Part shown: in pieces, positions 7,656 through 16,808 of the stretch | Position numbering within the stretch: position 1 is the stretch's first letter | Layout: each line of letters starts with the position of its first letter | Assembly (NCBI GenBank): GCA_021463165.1 | Contig: JAJTWY010000001.1 | Location: forward strand, 124,001-188,000 | Length of the DNA: 64,000 nucleotides | From: Pyrinomonadaceae bacterium | GTDB taxonomy: Bacteria; Acidobacteriota; Blastocatellia; Pyrinomonadales; Pyrinomonadaceae | Reading direction: 5' to 3' | The notes under the pieces: model-generated | Databases searched by the model: none | Told to the model about the DNA's origin: nothing | Seen by the model: the letters and a program-made list of their open reading frames with translations, nothing else | Made by a program: the position numbers and the translations under genes

Positions 7656-8921
7656 ATGATGAAGGATGTACATTGCATATCACAGCTTTCGGCTTTCGTT
7701 GACCGTGAATTGCCGAAGGAGGAACAGCGAGAGATCGCTGAGCATTTGCTGATCTGTGCTGAATGCCGCCTTGAACATGACAGGTTGAAGTTTGCGGCCG
7801 GTTTGGCTTCTCATCTAGAGCATCGCGACGCCCCGCCGAGTGTCTGGACGGCTGTTGAAATAGGCCTCGACGGTAAAACCCACAATCCTCACGGTTCGCG
7901 TCGTACCTGGGTTAGATTTCCAGTACTTGCGGGCTTTGCCGGAGCCGCAGTCTTTCTATGCGCGTTTGGATTTCTCGCGTATTTCGCACTGTTCACAGGC
8001 GAACCGTTTCAGGCAAATCTCCCCGCAAACTCGTCGGGCCTGCCGCCGAGAACCGCAGGCTCCGTTGAGCCCGTTGATCCGAACGCTGTACCGGCAAATT
8101 CAGTGATTGCCCTAGATCCCGTTAACGCCAACTCGAACATTGCCGTAACCGCTCCAGCCGCCAACGCACCACAACTCCCGCAGCGCCAGTATTTCGAGTT
8201 TGAAACCCTCGCCGGAGCGCCGAAGGTCGGCTCCCGATCGACCGCAACAAACCTGGTTGTGGGCGATGTCCTTGAGACCGACGCCGTTTCCAAGGCACGA
8301 ATCGAGATCGCAGACATTGGTAATGTTGAGATACTGCCGAATTCAAAGGTAAAACTGGTTGGGACGAATCCGAAACAGCACCGTCTGGCCCTCGACCGCG
8401 GCAGTCTTCATGCAAAGATCTCCGCTCCGCCGCGGTTGTTTTTTGTCGACACGCCGTCTGCGACGGCTGTCGATCTCGGCTGTGAATACACCCTTGAGGT
8501 TGATGAAAAAGGAAGCAGCAGCCTGCACGTGACAAGTGGATTTGTCGCAATGGAACGAGACGGACGTGAAGCAATAGTTCCTGCGGGTGCGATGTGCCTG
8601 ACCAGAAGAGGCAAGGGCCTCGGAACGCCTTTTTCGGCTGATACCAGTCCAGCCTTTAGACGAGCGCTCGAACACTTCGATTTTGGCGGGGGTGGAAGCC
8701 AAGCGATCGACGAAATGCTCACGAATAAGAACTTCTACGACATCATATCCCTATGGCATCTGCTATCTCGAGTCAAGAGGGACGACCGGGAACGGGTATT
8801 CGAGGCGCTCGTCCAATATGTTAGGCTGCCTCCAGAAGTTACGAAAGACGGGATCATTGCTTTGAATAGGAAGATGCTCGAGGCGTGGCGCGAAGAGGTC
8901 GAGCGAGCGTGGTTTGAATAG
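7656..8921 (+). CDS. Anti-sigma factor with zinc finger, one TM segment and FecR domain
   Basis: 421 residues. The N-terminal zf-HC2 fold (SAFVDRELP, then IAEHLLICAEC with H30, C34, C37) would hold the adjacent sigma factor. A transmembrane helix lies near residues 88-112 (VLAGFAGAAVFLCAFGFLAYFALF). After a low-complexity Pro/Ala/Asn linker, residues 175-320 match FecR: GDVLETDAVSKARIEI, LPNSKVKLV, RLALDRGSLHAKI, VDLGCEYTLEV and GFVAMERDGREA. A charged helical tail of about 90 residues is unassigned. It probably senses an envelope signal and releases the ECF sigma factor. Ends 8 nt from convergent pdxH. Confidence 0.92.
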   Translation: MMKDVHCISQLSAFVDRELPKEEQREIAEHLLICAECRLEHDRLKFAAGLASHLEHRDAPPSVWTAVEIGLDGKTHNPHGSRRTWVRFPVLAGFAGAAVFLCAFGFLAYFALFTGEPFQANLPANSSGLPPRTAGSVEPVDPNAVPANSVIALDPVNANSNIAVTAPAANAPQLPQRQYFEFETLAGAPKVGSRSTATNLVVGDVLETDAVSKARIEIADIGNVEILPNSKVKLVGTNPKQHRLALDRGSLHAKISAPPRLFFVDTPSATAVDLGCEYTLEVDEKGSSSLHVTSGFVAMERDGREAIVPAGAMCLTRRGKGLGTPFSADTSPAFRRALEHFDFGGGGSQAIDEMLTNKNFYDIISLWHLLSRVKRDDRERVFEALVQYVRLPPEVTKDGIIALNRKMLEAWREEVERAWFE

Positions 8922-8929
8922 AGAACAGG

Positions 8930-9574
8930 TCAGGGCGACAACCGAAAGACCTTCCAGGTCTCGTCAACCCTTTCATAGGCTATCCGATCGTGCAATCGAC
9001 TTTCTCGGCCCTGCCAAAACTCGAGAAGGATTGGAACGACTCGAAACCCGCCCCAGAACTGTGGATAGGGAATCTCGCCGCTACCAAATCGTTGTTTGAT
9101 CTCCCTGACCTTTTGCTCTAGTTCCTCTCGATCATTGAGAATGCTGCTCTGCCTGGATGCCCACGCACCGATCTGGCTTTCGCGAGGACGCGAACTAAAA
9201 TATGATCTCGACTCGTCAACGGAGACTTTTACGACAGTTCCCCTAATGATGACCTGCCGTTCGAGGTCGGGCCAAAAGAAATGAAGTGAAGCGTGCGGGT
9301 TCGCCTTCAGATCGCTCGCCTTTTTGCTTTCGTAATTGGTGAAAAAGACAAAGCCGTCAGCATCGAACCCTTTTAGAAGGACAACTCGTGATGAGGGCCT
9401 TCCCATTCCGTCTGCAGTCGAGAGCGTCATTGCCGCCGGCTCGATCACGTTAGAATCGAGCGCCTCGTTCATCCATTTCCCGAACTGGACGATCGGGTCA
9501 GCTGCAACACTCGACTTTGAAAGATCCTTGAGCGAGTACTCGCGCCTGAGGTCGGCTAATTTGATCTGATCCAT
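8930..9574 (-). CDS. pdxH: Pyridoxamine 5'-phosphate oxidase
   Basis: FMN-dependent oxidase that converts pyridoxine or pyridoxamine 5'-phosphate to pyridoxal 5'-phosphate. At 214 residues it is full length. Family motifs include RREYSLKDL at the N-terminus, RPSSRVVLLKGFDADGFVFF and NYESKKASDL (FMN site), FFWPDLERQVIIRG, SYFSSRPRESQIGAWAS and the C-terminal WQGRESRLHDRI with the substrate/FMN-binding R-x-S-R-x-H-D-R. Monocistronic or read with nothing obvious: DUF1015 lies 45 nt upstream on the same strand. Confidence 0.96.
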   Translation of the reverse strand: MDQIKLADLRREYSLKDLSKSSVAADPIVQFGKWMNEALDSNVIEPAAMTLSTADGMGRPSSRVVLLKGFDADGFVFFTNYESKKASDLKANPHASLHFFWPDLERQVIIRGTVVKVSVDESRSYFSSRPRESQIGAWASRQSSILNDREELEQKVREIKQRFGSGEIPYPQFWGGFRVVPILLEFWQGRESRLHDRIAYERVDETWKVFRLSP

Positions 9575-9619
9575 CGTAGCAATAGTAAAACCCGTGAAAG
9601 ACTCGCCCTCGAAGGCGAT

Positions 9620-10864
9620 CTATATCCGGTGCACTAGCAGACCGTCCTTGAGTTTGGGTTCGAACCACGTTGATTTCGGCGGCATGATCTCACCCATGTC
9701 AGAAACCGTGAATAAGTCATCCATCGTGGTTGGGAACATAGAAAACGCGATCTTCGCCTCGCCTGAATCCACGAGCCGGACAAGCTCGGTCGTTCCCCGT
9801 GCTCCACCGACGAATGCGATCCGCTTGTCCGTACGCGGATCTCCGATCCCAAGGATCGGTGAAAGTATGTAGTCTTGGAGAATGCTCACATCCAAGGCCG
9901 CGATCGCATCGAGATTCCGCTGTTCCTTTGGATTGAAACGAAGTTTGTACCAATCACCATCGAAATACATACTGAACTCGCCGCGGTATTTCGGCTGCTG
10001 CTCGACGGAATCGACAAGAATAAAATTATCCCGGATCTTATCGAAAAGATCCTCCCGGTCGAGGCCATTTAGATCGGCGACGACGCGATTGTACGGCAGG
10101 ATCCTTAGATCTTCTGCCGGGAAGATTCCGGCCATGATGAAGTTGTATTCTTCATCACCCGTATGTTCCGGATTAGCAGACCGCAGACGTTCACGCGCCA
10201 ATCTCGCACTTTCGACGCGATGGTGTCCGTCCGCAACGTAGATCGCAGGAACATCAGCAAATGCTTCAACCCATTCGCGATGATCTGTCACGCGCCACAA
10301 CTCCTGTCCCACGCCGAGCGAACATTTGAATGAATATAGAGCCGGTTCCTTTACCACATTTTTGATCAGTCCCTCGATCTCGCCCGTGCTTCTGAACGCA
10401 AGGAAGACCAGACCCGTTTGTGCCCCGACGGCAAGCATGTGATCGGTCCTATCGGCGACTTTGTCAGGACGCGTCTTCTCATGACGTTTTATTACATTGT
10501 TCTCGTAGTCGTCCACCGAACAGCAGGCAACGACTCCGGTTTGAATGTGCTCGCCATCCGTCAACCGATAGATATAGATAGCCGGTTCCTCGTCCTCGAC
10601 GAGAATTCCCGTTTTGATAAAATCGTTGAGGTTTTGCTTTGCGCGTTGAAGTACCTCGTTCGGCGGCGGCACTAGATCGGGGTCAAATTCACCCTCGGGA
10701 CGAGTAATGCGAAGAAACGTATTGGGATTCTCTTTGACCTGATCCCTGACCTCCTCGTCGTAAATGACGTCATAGGGAACGCAAGCTACTCGTTCGGCAA
10801 GTTCGGCCAATGGTCGGATCGCTTTGAATGGTCTGATCAATGCCACAACACTTCTCCCGGTCAA
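9620..10864 (-). CDS. DUF1015 family protein
   Basis: 414 residues of the DUF1015 family, found mostly in anaerobes, Acidobacteria and Planctomycetes, of unknown function (sometimes misnamed HTH or SpoOJ protein). Recognisable features are IRPFKAIRPLAELAERVACVPYDVI at the N-terminus, PNTFLRITRPE, the central YVADGHHRVESA motif, which recalls the ADGHHR nucleotide-binding signature of ParB/Srx-like kinases, and FSMFPTTMDDLFTVSDMGEIMPPKST near the end. Its start overlaps the stop of the upstream lipoprotein gene by 4 nt. A small-molecule kinase-like role has been suggested for related folds; unproven here. Confidence 0.9.
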   Translation of the reverse strand: MTGRSVVALIRPFKAIRPLAELAERVACVPYDVIYDEEVRDQVKENPNTFLRITRPEGEFDPDLVPPPNEVLQRAKQNLNDFIKTGILVEDEEPAIYIYRLTDGEHIQTGVVACCSVDDYENNVIKRHEKTRPDKVADRTDHMLAVGAQTGLVFLAFRSTGEIEGLIKNVVKEPALYSFKCSLGVGQELWRVTDHREWVEAFADVPAIYVADGHHRVESARLARERLRSANPEHTGDEEYNFIMAGIFPAEDLRILPYNRVVADLNGLDREDLFDKIRDNFILVDSVEQQPKYRGEFSMYFDGDWYKLRFNPKEQRNLDAIAALDVSILQDYILSPILGIGDPRTDKRIAFVGGARGTTELVRLVDSGEAKIAFSMFPTTMDDLFTVSDMGEIMPPKSTWFEPKLKDGLLVHRI

Positions 10865-11325
10865 TATGTTGAACGATTGCCGTTGATCAACTCGTCCAAT
10901 TTTTTCTCCTGATCTTCGATCTCCTGTATCATCTGGTTGGCGTATCCCTGCTTATCGATCTTCCACACGCCATCCTCACGAACAAATGGGATCGTTTCCC
11001 AGTTTCCCAGCGTATTCTTCACTTCGAGCCTGGCCTTGTCGCCATCTATCTTCTCATTCCGATACTCGACCGAGGTTTGATTTTCACTGACCAAAGTTTC
11101 CCGTTTAACAATGTCGTCAACCGTTACACCCTGGGATTTTGCCTCCTTCTCGTGCATCTTGATCGTAGAGGCTGAGAGGAGCAGCTTCATCGTTGTATAG
11201 TCCTTTGCCTTAAGAGCCTTGATGTAGGTCATAAATGTCTCTTTTGGCGTCGCCGGACGCTGCGGAGTGCACGCGAGCATTGAGAACAAAAGGAAAAAAG
11301 TTGCTGCCGTTGACCAGATGCGCAT
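10861..11325 (-). CDS. DUF4878-like lipoprotein
   Basis: Start taken at ATG 11325 with AAAGGT about 9 nt upstream, giving 154 residues and a clean lipoprotein signal (MRIWSTAATFFLLFSMLAC, Cys19). The mature part has the small cone-like fold of the NTF2/DUF4878 group: ETFMTYIKALKAKDYTTMKLLLS, then NEKIDGDKARLEV and ENGVW-like VREDGVWKID. Such proteins are envelope-located and of unknown role. It overlaps DUF1015 (ATGA-type) and is divergent from the pterin dehydratase. Confidence 0.82.
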   Translation of the reverse strand: MRIWSTAATFFLLFSMLACTPQRPATPKETFMTYIKALKAKDYTTMKLLLSASTIKMHEKEAKSQGVTVDDIVKRETLVSENQTSVEYRNEKIDGDKARLEVKNTLGNWETIPFVREDGVWKIDKQGYANQMIQEIEDQEKKLDELINGNRSTY

Positions 11326-11394
11326 GATACGGGTACCTTTCTTAAGAAAGCTCAAAACTTTGATTATAGCCGAAAGCAGGGAAGGCAAAAACGT

Positions 11395-11679
11395 ATGGAG
11401 CGCAAAATCCTCGGCAAAGATGAACTTAAGGTCGCGGTCGCAGGCCTGAACAGGTGGGCAACGGACGGAACCTGGTTGAAAAAACGGTATGAATTTAGCA
11501 ACTTTGCAGAGGCGCTCGCATTTGTGAATCGCGTCGGCGGCCTAGCGGAAAAGGCCGACCATCACCCCGATATCACATTCGGCTGGGGCTACGTTGAGAT
11601 ATTGCTCACAACGCATGACCGCGGGGGTGTCACAGATGTCGATCTTGCACTGGCTTACGACATCGATGAAAACCATTGA
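11395..11679 (+). CDS. phhB: Pterin-4a-carbinolamine dehydratase
   Basis: 94 residues matching the PCD/DCoH fold: LNRWATDGTWLKKRYEFSNFAEALAFVNRVGGLAEKADHHPDI in family order, with the catalytic pair in ADHHPDI and the later LTTHDRGGVTDVDLALA. It regenerates quinonoid dihydropterin after pterin-dependent hydroxylation or acts in molybdopterin-related pterin chemistry; no phenylalanine hydroxylase gene is in this window. ATG 11395 has GGGAAGG about 10 nt upstream. Its stop is 1 nt from the convergent nrfA stop. Confidence 0.93.
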   Translation: MERKILGKDELKVAVAGLNRWATDGTWLKKRYEFSNFAEALAFVNRVGGLAEKADHHPDITFGWGYVEILLTTHDRGGVTDVDLALAYDIDENH

Positions 11680-11680
11680 C

Positions 11681-13132
11681 CTAGTGTGGCGCCGCGGCAG
11701 TTCCGGTCCTCGAGAATCCACTGTCGCGCAATGCCACCTGGCCCATTCGCGTAAAGTTCATCGACTCGGCTAGAATGCGTGCGGCTTCCTCCGGTGCATG
11801 AAATCCCATTGAGTTTTCCGCCTCGACAAAGTCCAAGTAGAACTGAGCTTTTCGTTGAAATCCACGGCTGTCCTTAAGCTTCTCTTCAGGATGTCCGGCA
11901 TCTTTTGCAGCCTTGATATCTCCGATCAACTGTACCAAAGCTTCCATCGCAAGGTTTCTAAGGTTGAAGGTCCGCTCCTGTATACTTTCAATGCGGAACT
12001 TGAGTTCTTCTTCTGTTGCCTTATGGCATGTTTGGCATGACGTGTTGAGGCTTAGGACCGGGCTTCGAACGTGGTGATTGCTGATCTTCATCGCCCCCTC
12101 GCGAACGTAAGGCATATGACAATCGGCGCAGCTAACGCCGGCGCGCGCATGGATGCCCTGATTGTACATCTCGAACTCGGGATGCTGTGCCTTTAGAACA
12201 TCCGCTCCCGTCTGAGCGTGCGTCCAATCCTTGTGCTGAACTGTGTCATAATAGGCTGTTATATTCTCGACCTTCAGTCCGTTTTGCCACGGATAGGTCA
12301 GTGTTTTTTCCGGCCCTTTGAAGTAATATTCAACATGGCATTGTCCGCAGACGTAGGTGCGCATCTCCTGACGAGTAGCGTCACGATTGACATCAAAATT
12401 CTGAATTCCCTGGGCTGCCTTTGCGACACGGATGCCTTCCATGAACGCAGGCCGCGTTACACGGAGAGCCATCGTTCGCGCATCGTGACAATCGATACAG
12501 GCAACCGGATGAGTGACCTCCTTTCTGGCCTCCATATAAGGCATCTTGTTAAGGGCATTAAAACCGGCGACAATATCGCCCCCACCAAGCTTCTTGTAGG
12601 CGGTATAGGCCGAAGCGTGGCAGTTGATGCAGGTGCCCGGCTGCTTGGTCACCTGCTGCCGCTCAGTGAAAGTCTGATCGTCGAGCATGTAAGCGTGCCC
12701 GCGCTCTTCGCGAAAATCCACAGCGAAGGCGTAGCCATCCCACATCGTCTTTAGTCGAGGATCCTCTTCGAGTCGGGATTGGGCAACGACGGACCGCGGG
12801 TCAGCTTCCTTCGGTGTTTGATGAACCCCCTCGCTACCGCCAAACCTCGTACGTACCTGATCTACCGTCCTTTTGTAGCCGTCATACTGGAGTGGAAAGT
12901 TCTTGCCCCAAAGCTCTGGATCAGCAGTATCGTCAGTAAGCTCAACGACCGAAAAGAACGGACTGCGCGCTTCCTGTTTGCGCTCGAAGATATTGGTCAA
13001 CAATGCCAGGCCTAGGATCGCCGCGGCGAACGACGCGAAGGCGATGATCACGACCACTTTTAGCCCGAATAGTCGTTTCTTTCTCGGTTGGCTATCTTCT
13101 TGTTTCTCAGTGTGTTGTGTATCTTCAACCAT
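11681..13132 (-). CDS. nrfA: Ammonia-forming cytochrome c nitrite reductase NrfA, CxxCH type
   Basis: 483 residues from ATG 13132 (GAGGT 7-10 nt upstream; an upstream in-frame extension would overlap nrfH). Five c-type heme motifs: C168-H172, C212-H216, C262-H266, C335-H339 and C366-H370. The first, active-site heme has CINCH instead of the usual CxxCK, so a His replaces the proximal Lys. Catalytic Tyr (VEYY after heme 3) and His (AQHPEFE, H317) are present, with ARAGVSCADCHMPYV typical of NrfA. An N-terminal membrane anchor (about residues 23-47) keeps it at the periplasmic face. Reduces nitrite to ammonium with electrons from NrfH. Confidence 0.95.
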   Translation of the reverse strand: MVEDTQHTEKQEDSQPRKKRLFGLKVVVIIAFASFAAAILGLALLTNIFERKQEARSPFFSVVELTDDTADPELWGKNFPLQYDGYKRTVDQVRTRFGGSEGVHQTPKEADPRSVVAQSRLEEDPRLKTMWDGYAFAVDFREERGHAYMLDDQTFTERQQVTKQPGTCINCHASAYTAYKKLGGGDIVAGFNALNKMPYMEARKEVTHPVACIDCHDARTMALRVTRPAFMEGIRVAKAAQGIQNFDVNRDATRQEMRTYVCGQCHVEYYFKGPEKTLTYPWQNGLKVENITAYYDTVQHKDWTHAQTGADVLKAQHPEFEMYNQGIHARAGVSCADCHMPYVREGAMKISNHHVRSPVLSLNTSCQTCHKATEEELKFRIESIQERTFNLRNLAMEALVQLIGDIKAAKDAGHPEEKLKDSRGFQRKAQFYLDFVEAENSMGFHAPEEAARILAESMNFTRMGQVALRDSGFSRTGTAAAPH

Positions 13133-13145
13133 CTCTGACCTCAAA

Positions 13146-13604
13146 TTAGTGCATATGCCCGACATTCCGGTGACATCTGATGCACGAAACTTCTTCTGAT
13201 TGTTCAATGGATTCTGAAACCGTAATCGAATGGACCATCGGCTCGTGACAGGTTCGGCATGATTGTTCGGCGATCAGGCGGTTTCGTTCCGTGATCTGGA
13301 TCGGTTCATGAAATCCGCCAAGCGTAAAATAGTAGGAATGCCAAAAGCCATTCCATGCCTTGGTTGAATATTTCCCGATCATACCAGGGGGCGTGTGACA
13401 ATCGTTACAGGTTGCAACCGCCTTATGGCTGGACTTCAACCAGCCATTGTATTGGTCGTTCATAATATGGCAGTTTGCGCATGAAGCCGGATCATTGCTC
13501 AGATAGGAAGCGCCCTTTCCATACCAGAAAGTATAGAGACCTACGCCGATAGCCAAGCCGAGTCCAACACCCATTATAATAAGTCTCAGCAAATATAAGC
13601 TCAT
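13146..13604 (-). CDS. nrfH: NrfH-type tetraheme quinol dehydrogenase subunit
   Basis: 152-residue NapC/NirT-family protein with one N-terminal membrane helix (residues 6-25) and four heme motifs: C42-H46 (CANCHIMNDQ, with the Met three residues after the His as in NrfH heme 1), C66-H70, C116-H120 and C141-H145. It takes electrons from menaquinol and passes them to NrfA, whose gene starts 13 nt downstream. Menaquinone genes mqnC and mqnA occur later in the window. A promoter-like sequence lies 25 nt upstream. Confidence 0.95.
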   Translation of the reverse strand: MSLYLLRLIIMGVGLGLAIGVGLYTFWYGKGASYLSNDPASCANCHIMNDQYNGWLKSSHKAVATCNDCHTPPGMIGKYSTKAWNGFWHSYYFTLGGFHEPIQITERNRLIAEQSCRTCHEPMVHSITVSESIEQSEEVSCIRCHRNVGHMH

Positions 13605-13629
13605 TCAGCTCTCGATTCGGATTGGGAGA

Positions 13630-13659
13630 ATCTTACCCGACCGACTAGTAACGGGTCAA
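13630..13659 (-). promoter_or_regulatory. Sigma-70-type promoter candidate for nrfHA
   Basis: On the minus strand, TTGACC (13659-13654) and TAAGAT (13635-13630) are separated by 18 nt and end 25 nt before the nrfH ATG. No clear FNR-like dyad was found around it. Confidence 0.5.
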
Positions 13660-13686
13660 GAATTGGTTTGATAACTTTTTTTAGCA

Positions 13687-16600
13687 TCAGCCAATTATGA
13701 CCTCGTCGATAAAGATCCACGGGTCACCGCCGGCACCGAGGTGCCATTCCGGGATCTTGCCGAAATTGTATGCGCGAATGCGGAGGTATCGAGTCTTGAC
13801 CGGCGTGATGCGCCGGGTGAACTCGCGAATGGTCGGTGTCATTTCCTTTTGAGGGAAGCCGGGTTTGATCTCAGCGACACGCGTGAAGTTTATGCCGTCG
13901 CCCGACATCTCGAACTCGATTCGGTCAGGCATCCAGATCCACGGTCCGGCGGCCTGGACGAAGCTGCCACCGAGTTCTCTTATCTCGGTCTCACGTTTTA
14001 GGTCAATGACGGCCTCGTAAGGTTTGCCCTGCACGCCCTGCCACTCGCCGCTCGCGAAATTCGTCGTCCCTCGAATGCCGTCGATGATCGCATTCTCGCC
14101 GCCGCCTGTGTACTGCGTGCTGTAGCCGGAGAGGACCTTGACCGTCCAGTCGTGCGGGCGTTTTGTTAACACGGATTCGACCCGAAAACTAGTCGTTCCG
14201 CCGCGTATGGCAACCGCCTTGACGGTCGTTGTGCGGTCGATCGTGAACGGAACCGAGTAAACTCTTGAATCTTTGGTCGGGACGCTGCCGTCAGTCGTGT
14301 AAAAGATCGTGGCATTTCTCGTAAGCCCGGAAAGCGTCACCGTCGTGCTGTTGCCAAACGTCCGATCACCGGTTATCACAGGCACCGCAACGGTATCGGA
14401 TTTGATCGACGAAGCGGGAAATTCGTTGAATGTTGTTTCAACAGGCTTGTCCGTCATCGCGAATTCCAACACACCGCCGCGCATTACATCGCCGTGCGTA
14501 ATAAACGCCTTCTTGTACGGTGCGCCGTTCAGGTAGGCATTGAGAATGTACCTATTGGCGGAAGAGACATTCTTCGCTTTGATCGTAAATCTCTTGCCGT
14601 TCTCAAGACGATACGTCATTTCGGGGAAAAGCGGCGTACCGAACGCATAAATTCCATCGCCGGGAGCGACTGGATAGAAGCCCCCGGCGCTCATGATGTA
14701 CCACGCAGACATCTGGCCGCAGTCCTCGTTGCCGATCAAGCCGTCCGGCGCATTCTTGTAAAAATCGTCCATTATCAGCCGGACGTATTTCTGCGTTTTC
14801 CAGGGTTTGTGCGCGTAGTTGTAGAGATAGGCGATGTGATGCGAGGGCTCGTTGCCGTGTGCATACTGGCCGATCAACCCGGTGAGGTCGGCCTGCTCGC
14901 GGCCTGAGAGTTTTGCGTCGGTCGTAAACAATTCATCGAGTTTTGCGATGAATTTTTCGCGGCCGCCCATTAGCTCTTCGAGCTTCGTCACATCATGCGG
15001 GACAAAAAACGAATACTGCCATGAATTACCTTCGGTAAAGCCAAAATTCACCTCGGTCGGCGAAAACGGCTCGACAAAGCCGCCGTTCTTTTTAGCGCGC
15101 AAAAAGCCGGTTTTTGTATCGAAGAGGTTTTCGAAGTATCGGGCGCGTTTTGAATACGCCTCGGCGTCAGCGCGTTTGCCCAGTAGCCTTGCCATCTGCG
15201 CGATGCACCAATCGTTGTAGGCGTATTCGAGAGTTTTTGAAACCGATTCATTCTCGTCCTCCATCGAGATGTAACCGCGTTTCTTGTACCCCTCGAGGCC
15301 GAAGTGATCGAGTTCGGCTGAGTGTTTGGCGGCAGCGTATGCCTTTTCGTAGTCGAAACCTTTGATCCCCTTTGCCATCGCGTCGGCGATGACTGACACG
15401 GCGTGATAGCCGATCATCGTGTCGGTCTCTTCGCCCCACAATTCCCAAACCGGCAGCCGCCCGCCTTGCTCGTACTGGCGAATGAACGTGTTGATAAAAT
15501 CAACCGTGCGTTGCTGGTCGATGATCGTATAAAGCGGATGAGCGGCGCGAAACGTGTCCCAGAGCGAGAAAACTGTGTATTGCTCGGTCGGAGCGCGGAC
15601 GCTCCCGTCCACAGTTGCGGCTTCCTCCGGTGAATATGACTTAGGTTTCCCTTGCTCTTGGGCAATGGCAGGTTTGTGCGGGCCCAAACGGCCCTCATTG
15701 CGGACGACGGCGTCCGCGTTCCGTTCGAGCTGATGTATCTTCCGGTCATGACCGAGATATTTTCCATCGACGTCGCTAAAGACGTTCGGCTGGATCATCG
15801 TGTGATAAAGTGCCGTGTAAAACGTCGTCGTCTGATCAGGCGTTCCACCCGAAACCTCGATCTTCGAAAGCTCTTTGTTCCAGGCAGCTTTCGCATCAGC
15901 TCGCACCTTATCAAAATCCCAGCCGGGAAGCTCGGCGGCAAGATTCTTGCGAGCACCTTCGATCGAAGCGTGGGAAATGGCAACCTTGAGCAGAATTTGC
16001 TCGCCGTTGGTTGGGCCAAAGTATAAAACCGCCTTTACATCGGTGCTCTTTGAGTGATGCGAATTAAAAATATCCCCGCTGCCCGTCAATGATTGTTTGA
16101 ACGGCTTAGAAAACTCAGCGACAAAGTAGATCGCTTGATCTTGAGCCCACGATTTTGAACGGCGATGACCTTCGATCCGATTCTTGCCGACAACCGTTAC
16201 TTCTGAACCAAGCACTTTGTCACGCCACTTGAGATCGAGGAGAATTTTCATATCCTCTGCGGCCGGAAAAGTGTAACGATGAAGGCCAACACGTGTCGTC
16301 GCGGTCAACTCGGCCCGGATATTCTCATCATCCAATTTTACTGAATAGTAGCCCGGCTCCGCTTTTTCATTCGCATGTGAAAACTTGGAGGCGTATCCAT
16401 TGACTTCTTTAGTCCCAGTCTTCGCTTCCAGATCGAATGCAAGCGTTGGCATGAACAAAATATCGCAGCCGTCCGGGATGCCGGTGCCAGAGAGGTGGGT
16501 GTGTGAGAAGCCGTAGATGATGTCGTCGTTGTAGTGATAGCCGCTGGAGCCGTCCCAGTTGTCGATACGTGTATCGGGCGAGAGCTGCACCATTCCGAAA

Positions 16601-16767
16601 GGGACCGTCGCTCCCGGAAATGTGTGCCCATGGCCGCCGGTGCCGATGAATGGATTTACCCAACGAGCGTAATCGCGAGTCTGCCCGAAAGTGAGCAAAG
16701 AGCAGTGGGCGGTGAACAGTAAGAGACAGCAGAGACGCGTAGTCGTTGATAGAATTGATCCTTTCAT
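13687..16767 (-). CDS. GH92 family alpha-mannosidase, secreted
   Basis: 1026 residues with a Sec signal (1-28, cleavage near LTFGQ). The GH92 N-terminal domain starts at ARWVNPFIGTGGHGHTFPGA and includes VQLSPDT, SGYHYND and GFSHTHLSGTG; the catalytic (alpha/alpha)6 region holds FYTALYHTMIQPN, EGNSWQYSFFVPHD, NEPSHHIAYLYNYA and GNEDCGQMSAWYIMSA, all family signatures of Ca-dependent exo-alpha-mannosidases acting on N-glycan mannose. Two C-terminal accessory domains follow: a chitobiase-like strand domain (ATIFYTTDGSVPTKDSR) and an F5/8-type carbohydrate-binding module (about 880-1026). Last gene of a four-glycosidase run, 41 nt after GH33. Confidence 0.95.
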   Translation of the reverse strand: MKGSILSTTTRLCCLLLFTAHCSLLTFGQTRDYARWVNPFIGTGGHGHTFPGATVPFGMVQLSPDTRIDNWDGSSGYHYNDDIIYGFSHTHLSGTGIPDGCDILFMPTLAFDLEAKTGTKEVNGYASKFSHANEKAEPGYYSVKLDDENIRAELTATTRVGLHRYTFPAAEDMKILLDLKWRDKVLGSEVTVVGKNRIEGHRRSKSWAQDQAIYFVAEFSKPFKQSLTGSGDIFNSHHSKSTDVKAVLYFGPTNGEQILLKVAISHASIEGARKNLAAELPGWDFDKVRADAKAAWNKELSKIEVSGGTPDQTTTFYTALYHTMIQPNVFSDVDGKYLGHDRKIHQLERNADAVVRNEGRLGPHKPAIAQEQGKPKSYSPEEAATVDGSVRAPTEQYTVFSLWDTFRAAHPLYTIIDQQRTVDFINTFIRQYEQGGRLPVWELWGEETDTMIGYHAVSVIADAMAKGIKGFDYEKAYAAAKHSAELDHFGLEGYKKRGYISMEDENESVSKTLEYAYNDWCIAQMARLLGKRADAEAYSKRARYFENLFDTKTGFLRAKKNGGFVEPFSPTEVNFGFTEGNSWQYSFFVPHDVTKLEELMGGREKFIAKLDELFTTDAKLSGREQADLTGLIGQYAHGNEPSHHIAYLYNYAHKPWKTQKYVRLIMDDFYKNAPDGLIGNEDCGQMSAWYIMSAGGFYPVAPGDGIYAFGTPLFPEMTYRLENGKRFTIKAKNVSSANRYILNAYLNGAPYKKAFITHGDVMRGGVLEFAMTDKPVETTFNEFPASSIKSDTVAVPVITGDRTFGNSTTVTLSGLTRNATIFYTTDGSVPTKDSRVYSVPFTIDRTTTVKAVAIRGGTTSFRVESVLTKRPHDWTVKVLSGYSTQYTGGGENAIIDGIRGTTNFASGEWQGVQGKPYEAVIDLKRETEIRELGGSFVQAAGPWIWMPDRIEFEMSGDGINFTRVAEIKPGFPQKEMTPTIREFTRRITPVKTRYLRIRAYNFGKIPEWHLGAGGDPWIFIDEVIIG

Positions 16768-16808
16768 GTTGCGTTCACCTAATGGCTTTGTGAATCAGCC
16801 GTCTCGGC

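Noticed and set aside
11681..13132. NrfA as a decaheme or octaheme cytochrome
   Set aside because: Only five CxxCH motifs are present and the order and spacing are those of NrfA.
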